The notes under the pieces were generated by a model. That model was not told the origin of the DNA, made no database searches, and saw only the letters and a program-made list of their open reading frames with translations. Shown piece after piece: positions 56,366 to 64,000 of a stretch of DNA of 64,000 nt; the first letter of the stretch is position 1; the number at the start of each line of letters is the position of its first letter. This stretch comes from Philhelius pedissequus (taxonomy: Eukaryota > Arthropoda > Insecta > Diptera > Syrphidae): positions 32,906,525-32,970,524 of the forward strand of contig OU343161.1 of assembly GCA_910595825.1 (NCBI GenBank), given 5' to 3'. A program made the position numbers and the translations under genes.

Positions 56366-58150
56366 ATCACAACTGAAGAAGCTCCAAGTTCAGCTCAGGA
56401 ATCAGAATGGCTAAATGCACGACCATACAATGAAATTCCCAGACAATCGAAATTCGATTTTATTCGCTCGAATTTACCCGGCGGTAGGTATATATTACAC
56501 TAAAAATCATCATATTGACAACTACCAATATATTTTTTAAACTTTTTAGGAAGATTTCACAATACATCACCGAGAGAAACTGCACTAATATTAAAAAAGG
56601 AACTAGGTGAACTATTTGTAATGCCTGGATTATTCGGAAAGTCTGACATCTTGATGGTTTTCAATCCAGATCACATTGAAAAGATCTTTCGCACTGAAGG
56701 AACATGGCCTGTTCGTTATGGTTTCGAAACAGTTGCGTACTTCCGAGATGTCCTTAAAAAGGATTTCTTCCAAGATACTTCTGGACTCATTGCAACGTGA
56801 GTTATAAAAAAAAACTTTTTCTCTCTTGCTAGAATTGCCTATAGATTCGAATTTTAGATATTTTTTATTCTTTTCTTAGAAATGGAGAAAGTTGGGCAAG
56901 GCAAAGAAGTGTTATAAATCCTGTCATTATGCAACCACGGAAAATTAAACCATACATAAATTCTTTGGTCGACGTTAATGAAGAATTCGTAGAAAGGTCC
57001 TTTAAAATTCTCTAAAAAATTTTAAGTATATATTTAATTTTTTTAAAAATAGAATTCGTGACTCAAGAGATCCAAATACATACGAAGTTTCAGCTGACTT
57101 TGAAGAGGACATAAACAGATTGGCATTTGGGTCTATAACGTCGATAGCTCTTAGTCAAAATTTCGGACTTATTCGGCGTCAAAAAGAGAACCCCGAAGCT
57201 CTGCGGATGTTTAAAAATGTTCGTAATTTTTTCATTTACATTTTCGAACTGGAGATTAAGCCATCAATGTGGAAAACAATCAGGACGCCGACATTTAATA
57301 AAATGATAAAATGCCAAGAAGAGATATTTGAGACAACAAGTAAATTTGTATCAGATGCTATGATAGAGTTGGACAGCAAAAAGTCGATGGGCCTATTGTC
57401 TGAGAATCGGGAACCGAGTGTCCTTGAGAAGCTCTTGAAGATTGATAAGAAGGTTGCCATTGTAATGACCATGGATATGTTACTTGCAGGAGTTGATGCC
57501 GTATGAAAATTATATGTTCGATGTGATGCCAGGGTTTGAAATTTTTCATTTGTTTTATGTGCTTTCAGATCAGCTCAGTTTTAGCCGGAGTGCTGCTGAA
57601 CCTTGCGAAAAATCCTGCGAAACAAGAAATTCTTAGAGAAGAAGTCTTTAAAATTCTGCCCAGTAAAGATTCTCAACTAACTGTAGAATCAATGAAGGAC
57701 ATGCCGTATCTACGAGCTTGCATCAAGGAATCCATGCGGTACTACCCGACTGTTTCGGGAAATTTCAGAAGCGCTGGTCGTGATCTCGTTTTAGGTGGAT
57801 ATCAGATACCCACCGGAACATATACTATCCTCAATCATTACCTGATGCTCTTAGATGAAAATTATTATTCCAGACCAATGGAATTCATACCGGAGCGATG
57901 GTTGCGTAAGAAAAGCTGCACTGAGATTATTGAGGACAATAGCCATCCATTTAGTTTCCTTCCATTTGGATTCGGACCGAGAATTTGTGTTGGCAAACGA
58001 ATAGTCGATATTGAGTTGGAGGTCTGCATTGCCAAGCTTATTCGCAATTTTAAAATCGAATATAATTACTCTACGGAAAATGCATTTAAGCAATATTTTG
58101 TAAATGTTCCTGCTATACCGCTTAATTTTAAATTCACTGATGTAGTTTAA
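56366..58150 (+). CDS. Mitochondrial cytochrome P450, CYP12 family (CYP12-B), first exon not found
   Basis: Exons 56366-56483, 56550-56796, 56880-56996, 57053-57500 and 57569-58150 are all in phase and give 503 residues without a stop; only ~25-30 N-terminal residues are missing. Landmarks: WLNARPYNEIP, FGKSDILMVFNPDHIEKIF, ExxR in KESMRYYP, PERW, and heme loop FGFGPRICVG with the Cys codon at 57986-57988. The I-helix reads AGVDAISS, with Ala (57498-57500) where CYP12-A and most P450s have the oxygen-activating Thr. Compared with CYP12-A it has an extra intron after LPGG and lacks the intron after ETII. Probably a diverged duplicate of CYP12-A. The substrate is unknown. Confidence 0.88.
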
Positions 58151-58401
58151 TTTATTTAAATGAAAAAGAAAAGAACTTTTTTCTTACACGGAACCAATTC
58201 TTAAATTTAATTGTGTGATACGAGGTATTTTTTTAACCACTTCTGTAACCATTTGTGCTTGAAGTCAAGGATGTAAATCACTGATTGTTATATACCAAAG
58301 GACCTAGAAGGATTTTTTTTTGAATTTTTGGGTTCAGCTTACTCCTTTTATACTGCCATCACTGAATCTGTCACCAGCTTTTTTGCCAACAGATTGTAAT
58401 A
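58151..58401. other. 3' flank of CYP12-B
   Basis: No clear AATAAA close to the stop; AT-rich, nothing else seen. Confidence 0.4.
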
Positions 58402-59543
58402 CAGTGAAATCTCCTTTGGACGGACAGTCATGGTGCAGAATTTTTTGTCCGTTTAAGGGAAATCAAACAAAAACACTAATTTTAAAAATTAAGAGTATTT
58501 AATAATAATAATAATTTTAACTATATGCCTGCAAGACCTAAGATGTTTTGAATGCAACCTGAATTGCACGGCTCTAGTTAGAAGGAATAGGAAAGAATTT
58601 TTGATGGCACATTCATTCATTTATTAACAGAATATAAAGATAACAAAAATAAATTAACTTCACTTTCTTAAAATTAACTTAATTAATAATGGCTATATTA
58701 ATTTATAAACAGCAAAAAAAAACAAAATAAATTAGCTTCAGCTCTTTTTTATCACTTGACGTGGAATGAAATGATTAGATTTAACACGTAAATACATTTA
58801 CAAAATCTCCCTCTAAAAACTTTGCGAAAATATAAGATATATTGTGATATTTATGTATTTTTCAAACAAAAAATGTTTCAATTTATTTTTTTGTTTGTTT
58901 TAGAAAAGAACGATTTATTTTGGAGTCTGGCCTGTAGGTCAACCAAAAATTGATCAGCTTGATCGTTACTTTTCTTAGCCGCAAAAATGTTTAAATTTGC
59001 AATTGAAGTGTTTGATTCTTGGTAGAAATTAATAGAGGTTCCCGTCAGGTGCTGATCCTGTTTCTCAGATTAACTGCCAGACTCGTTGATTTCAACAATA
59101 TTTTCTGGCATCACGTCCAAGTCATCTTTCACATTTACATTTTCATGCATCAACACAAGATTTTCAGGTTCTCATTCAATCTGCATTCACGAAGGAGCTG
59201 GAACATTTCTCTTAAATTTGCTAGAGGAAAGTCATCTTCTACAAATACACATTCAACACATATACATGATAGAGTGTCTGGGATGGCAACTGGCACGTAT
59301 TTATTTTTCTATTACATTAAAGAAATTTGATGCTCGCTATAAACTGCAACTTAAAAAAATACGGTTGAAAAATTATTAGCGTGATGACGTATTCAATCCT
59401 GCTCTGGTGTCCGTCTAAGGGAAAATATTTTGTCATTCATAGTGGAATTCTTGACCGTGTCCGTCCAAGGGAGTGTCCGTCCAAGAGAAACTAAAAACAA
59501 TGAAACCGCCTAAGGGAAGTGTGCGCAAAGGGAGATTTCACTG
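58402..59543 (-). mobile_element. Pogo/Tigger-like element 2, non-autonomous
   Basis: Ends CAGTGAAATCTCCTTTGGAC and inverted CAGTGAAATCTCCCTTTGCG, with TA on both sides (58400-58401, 59544-59545). Subterminal GTCCGT(C/T)(C/T)AAGGGA blocks repeat near both ends. On the minus strand about 59180-58920 broken frames such as FYQESNTSIANLNIFAAKK may be the tail of a pogo-type transposase. 1142 bp. Confidence 0.8.
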
Positions 59544-59544
59544 T

Positions 59545-60879
59545 ACATCTAATTCTTGTAACAAAAAAAAACTCAACTGGTAGGGGAAACATGAAGCCAC
59601 GAAGCCATTTTTTTTACATGTTTTGTAAAAAAATAAGATGTTATAACTCTGATGAATAGTGGAAGCTTGAATACAATTATGAAACTGCGGTTGTACGGAA
59701 AGCCGGTTTAGATATCTAATTTAGAAAATGTCCACATATTTATAAAATACGTTTGTCAATAATTCAAAAATTAAGGTTACCTGACCTTTTAAAGAATTTA
59801 TTGAGCACTTTGAAACATAACAAATGTCTAACTGGAAGAATTTTCAAATTATAAAGTAAATTTTATTATAAAAGGTTCCTCCCCAACATAAAATTCCGTG
59901 TTATAAATTTGAACAGAAGATGCCATAGTAAATTCGTATAAGAAGTTGAAAGGAGCAAACATTAATTTTTAAGAAACTAAAAATATATTGTCTCAGTTTT
60001 TCTGTATAATTATAAAAGCTCATTCGAGAGTCAATTATAAATACCAAGTACATGAGCTTATTAAGATTCTCTAACCGAAAGCATTTATCACTACAGCTAG
60101 AAGAAATGAAAAATACCATAGTAGGAATTAGATGTAACTACAATAACACTTCAAAAGTTTATATTTTTGGAATTCTGTAGCAAGCATGAACAATAAAATG
60201 CACAACTGGATTGCAAGTACTTGCTGCTATGTTCGATCACATTATATGCAAAAGATTCTTAATGGAAACGGCTAAAAGTATTTTTAAAGTCGTTTTTCAC
60301 TTATCTTTATTATTATAAGGACGAAACAATTATTAGATATGTCACGGGCAATCTCAGAAAGTATTCAACCGATTTACTTGAAACAAATTTTATAATTTTC
60401 CTTATTCTCTTAAGCATGTCTAAGGATATTTTTTATTTGTTAAATATATGTGTTGAATTTGATTATTAACTTTTAAATAAAATCGTACCCTTTTTTGTCG
60501 GAGTTGATCAACATATTCACTTACGATCTTAGTTTTATTCAAATTTTAAGACCTAAATCATTTCCTAACTGCACTTTAAAGCTGAGAAATAAATGTATTT
60601 ACAAATTATATGTTTATTAAGTTTTTGTATTTTTGATCTCTGAATTCGATTCAATCGCTATGACTGGGTAGCTGCTTTGTTTCATTTCAATTCCGTACTT
60701 TGTTTACATTTTCTTTTGTTTATTTGCTTCTGAATTTCTGTATAATAAATTGTTCGCTCATCGACTAACGTAGGAAGAGAAAGTATTCATACACATATTC
60801 AAAATTAAACATATATGTTTTAATTTTGAATATGTGTGTCGTAAAGGACATAATTATTTGTGTTTATTCTTTTTTTTTT
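59545..60879. other. Intergenic with a Rep-A-related scrap at 60193-60310
   Basis: 60193-60224 carries the 30-bp core on the minus strand, then ATGTTCGATCACATTATATG and GCAAAAGATTCTTAATGGAA as at 40036. No gene; the rest is AT-rich. Confidence 0.45.
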
Positions 60880-61907
60880 CTCTCTGCGTCTTGAGTAATA
60901 AAGCACATATAGAAGCCGTAAATAGAGTTTTAAAAGATTTAAGGTCTTCTTCATCGAAGCTTATGGGTGGAGTAACAATGGTTTTTTTTTGGGAGATTTT
61001 CATCAAACGATGCCAATTACTCCCAAGGGGACTCGCTCTGATTTCATATCAGCTTGCTCTAAATCATCTTTTATTTGAAAGAGTGTCCAAAAACATCCAC
61101 TTCAAAGCAATATGAGAGCAGGGCGTACTAAAAACACTGACAGTGCTGAGTTCGCATCTCTTCTGCTAAAAATTGGTGATGGAAAATATAAAAAATATAT
61201 CTCAGGCTCAGATAATATAATTCAATTAAATGAATGTTTCGGAAAAATCGTTCACAACACACAACAATTTATTCAGTGCGTCTATGGAGACTTGAACTCT
61301 TTGCAATTGATACCGTTTTCTTGGTTTTGCGAAAGAGCTATTGTGTCACAAAAAAATAGTTCAGTGGATGAAACAAATAACCATGCGTTCCTAAGTTTAA
61401 AAGCAGAGTCATATCAATACAAAGCAATTGACAGTGCTGTCGATGACAATGACATAGTAAAACTACCGTCAAGAATTTCTCAATTCTCCCAATTGAATCT
61501 TAAAGTTGGCACATCGATTATGCTAATAAGAAATCTCAGTCCCCCAAACCTATGCAATGGCACACGCCTCCAAGTCAAAAAGCCTTGCAAAAATGTAATA
61601 CAAGTTCAAATTCTTGCCGGACCTGCAGTAGGAACTCATGTACTTATTCGCAGGATACCAATGATACCAACAGGTCTTCCCTTTCCATTCAGACGTCTAC
61701 AGTTTTCAGTAAAACCATGCTTTTGCATGACAATCAACAAAGCTCAGGTTCAATCATTTCAATTCATTGGGGTAGATCTCAGAGAAAATGTTTTTTTCCA
61801 TGGTTAACTATATGTTGCTCTTCATCACAAAATAAACAGTTTTTACTTCTTCATGAAAATGCTAAAACGGCTAACATTGTATATCCAGAAGCCTTGAAGC
61901 CTTGCTA
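60880..61907 (+). pseudogene. Helitron RepHel helicase (Pif1-like), C-terminal half
   Basis: It starts with AHIEAVNRVLKDLRSSSSKL and MGGVTMVF. A shift in a T run (60982-60991) leads into GDFHQTMPITPKGTRSDFIS, then a 231-codon frame with NMRAGRT, LKVGTSIMLIRNLSPPNLC, GTRLQVKK and FCMTINKAQVQSF. Two in-frame stops (about 61068, replacing Trp, and 61805, replacing Gln before LYVAL) kill it. These are motifs II to VI of the Helitron helicase domain, which moves elements by rolling-circle copying. No Rep nuclease was found. Confidence 0.87.
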
Positions 61908-62617
61908 GTCTTATATATAAAGAAGAATCCAAATTATGTTTGTGCGCTATCTTCTTTTTTTCGGCTTGATCGATTTATATGAAATTTTTAGTATATCTTA
62001 GAACATGTTTAGAGAGTGCATATAAGAAATCTATTTGCTGTCCGATGTCTAGAACCGGCGTTATAACCAAAACCAAAAAAATAACGATACAAAATCACTA
62101 TAAAATAATTTAAAATTTTTTTTCCGTGAAATGAGTTTTCTCTCCCATAAAATTAATATCAAGTGAATAGATTATTTTTAGATTATTATTGTTTCACATT
62201 GTGTGGGATTTTGGATGCTGATTTTTAAGACAAATTTCATTGGTACTTTCCGTTTGGCAAACAACAAACACGGTAAGATTTCTTTGTTGTTGTTTTGTGT
62301 ATAGTAATTTGGGTGCAATATAAAGTTGACACATAAGGATAAATTTATTTACTGTAGCTATAAAGATTACCGAGATGAGAAAGAGCAAAATGCTTTAAAT
62401 GCACATATCAATGTATGTATATATCTTTTGAGTAAGAAAAATTGTTGTATTTATTTCATCCAAGTACTGTGATTTGTATCAAATTTCCATATCCGCAATA
62501 ATAAAATTGCAAAAAACAACCAAGTTAATAAAAACACCTATCAAATTTCACGTTGCCCGTTGGTACATCAATTTTTTTTTGTATATTTCTTTGAATATTT
62601 AAAATGCTCTATTAGCT
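61908..62617. other. Intergenic
   Basis: AT-rich. No Helitron 3' hairpin could be recognised with confidence. Confidence 0.4.
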
Positions 62618-62977
62618 ATGACGCAAAAAAAAGTTAAAAAATGCAGTAAAATCTGGCCACCCAGCGGAGATTTTTGTCAAACGCTTTCCGTCAACCCGAA
62701 ATCTACTGCTGCCAATGAATTTAATGCATGCTTGGAATCGTCGTCTTTAAGCCGTCATGTCAAGAAGTTGAAATTGATCACAAATATAAGAGTGGTATTG
62801 CAGAACGACCCATCGGCTGAATTCTCAACAAAAATGCTAGGCAATGGCCAAATTTCTGTTGATGTCTCGACTGGATTGATATCCTTCCCGACAAATGTTT
62901 GCGAGTTAAGAACGTCGAAGGAGAAACTCATCACCAAAGTCAAGTGTTCCCCATCGCAAAAAATTTTAAGATCTTGA
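62618..62977 (+). pseudogene. Second Helitron helicase fragment, different family
   Basis: A 119-codon frame reading GDFCQTLSVNPKSTAANEFN, ACLESSSLSRHVKKLKL, TNIRVVLQNDPSAEFS and NGQISVDVSTGLISFP. It covers the same helicase segment as 61000-61200 but with a different sequence, so it comes from a second Helitron. The rest of the domain is missing. Confidence 0.78.
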
Positions 62978-62980
62978 TTC

Positions 62981-64000
62981 GATTTGTGAAAGGGCTATAT
63001 TAGCGGGGAAGGAAAAGGAGTTCGTCGATAGCTTTAACTTCATTCACCCTTATTACGATAGGCGTTTCGCTGAAATGACGAATGTCATTTTCAAATATTT
63101 GTATTACGATTGGCGTTTTATAGTCATTTTTCTCAGCGTAACGCATTAATTCGAGTGGAACTTACATATTTTTGGGAAAAACGTCACTCATCGTTATTAC
63201 AATATGGGTTACGCGTTGTTTATACGACAACTAAAAGGCTCTTTTTTGTCGAACAAAAAATGTTTAAGCGACTCGTCGCGAAATTGCCTAAAAATATATG
63301 TTTTGTTGTTTTGTATATTCTTTTTTAACTCTTTTCATTAAGTTTGGGTTTATTAAAGGGTAAAAATTACAAATGCTGAACAAATGAAGCATTTGTGGAC
63401 TCATTGCAACGGAATCCATCTCTTCAAACTAATTTTAAGGGAGGAGGAGGTATCACAAAATGCACAAAATAAAACGAAATTGGAATCAAAAGCACAACAT
63501 TGAACTAAGACCGCATTTAAAACACACAACATCCTTCTTCCTTATGGCATTTTGACCTGCTATTTTTTGAAGTAAAGCAAAGGTAACTTCTTCAGCCTAA
63601 AGTATGCATTAGAAATCTGGAAAGAAGAGAATAATCTTAATTCAAAATATTAGGAATTTGATTTGTCCATCTACTTACTTCGTTTCTGGTAAATCTCACG
63701 GTTTAAATTTGGATCTAATTAATCTTCTTTCTCTAATTCTATGAATTTTGTTGGTTTCTTCTCATCTCTATTCTTTATTATTTTCGATGTTCGCATTTCT
63801 TGAAAATAAATGTAGCCGCACTATTTATTTTTCTATTTTTATTAACCAAATCGGCAAATATAAATATGTATTTAAAAATTATGACAGCTGCTTTGAAAAT
63901 CAGTTGCTTATGTGGAACGTATTTCGATCGACAATAAGCGGCGTTTTAGTATCGTAATACCGACAATAAAACGCCTAAAAAGTGACTCGATGCAAAAAGT
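62981..64000. other. Intergenic, possible inverted-repeat element
   Basis: ATTACGATAGGCGTTT (63053) and ATTACGATTGGCGTTTTA (63104) are near copies. Inverted AAAACGCC/ATCGTAAT blocks lie at 63930-63975. They may be the ends of a ~0.9 kb non-autonomous transposon. No gene. Confidence 0.35.

Noticed and set aside
62618..62977. Novel 119-residue host protein
   Set aside because: Its order of motifs matches the Helitron helicase segment also found at 61 kb.

Overview
This is a eukaryotic, AT-rich, intron-containing and very repeat-rich window. It most likely comes from a brachyceran fly (Diptera). The basis is two insect-type mitochondrial P450 genes of the CYP12 family, two MtnB-like metallothionein genes with the two-exon layout of higher flies, and an insect transposon load (mariner, pogo, Jockey, RTE, Helitron, tRNA-derived SINE). 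The species cannot be fixed from the sequence alone.

Host genes are few. CYP12-A (4536-6601, +) can be rebuilt completely in six exons. CYP12-B (56366-58150, +) lies about 50 kb away and lacks only its first, mitochondrial-presequence exon. Between them is a head-to-head pair of tiny metallothionein genes: Mtn-1 on the minus strand (32483-32695) and Mtn-2 on the plus strand (36519-36722). Each has a TATA box and a metal-response-element match about 35 bp upstream of it. A TTF-zinc-finger/DUF4371/hAT-like gene (25433-27600, +, two exons) has an open reading frame and may be a domesticated transposase or a still young element.

The rest is mobile DNA. 1-3400 is a Jockey-like non-LTR element on the minus strand (ORF1, endonuclease and RT remnants); two further truncated copies of the same kind lie at 16.0-17.9 kb and 46.9-48.4 kb. 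Other non-LTR remnants are a second Jockey-like fragment (34.0-35.7 kb), an internally deleted RTE-clade element (37.1-38.9 kb), a long Jockey element at 50.1-55.5 kb split by a mariner, and RNase H / 3' pieces of another LINE (42.4 and 44.6 kb). Five copies of one ~1.3 kb mariner-superfamily element (8.6, 12.7, 19.9, 29.8, 50.6 kb), one deleted copy of another (31.8 kb), two pogo/Tigger-like elements (18.7 and 58.4 kb), two Helitron helicase fragments (60.9 and 62.6 kb), two copies of a ~450 bp SINE and several foldback elements fill the remainder.

Points most worth a second look: (1) intron 4 of CYP12-A is absent from CYP12-B, is made largely of a ~170 bp inverted-repeat element and is flanked by a near-perfect 10 bp duplication containing AGGT, which looks like intron gain from a transposon; (2) a large inverted duplication (arms 19.9-22.06 and 28.8-31.05 kb), each arm carrying the same mariner insertion, brackets the hAT-like gene; (3) an 8-bp satellite of about 780 bp has grown between the inverted ends of a foldback repeat; (4) CYP12-B has Ala in place of the conserved I-helix Thr; (5) the unannotated divergent metallothionein pair.
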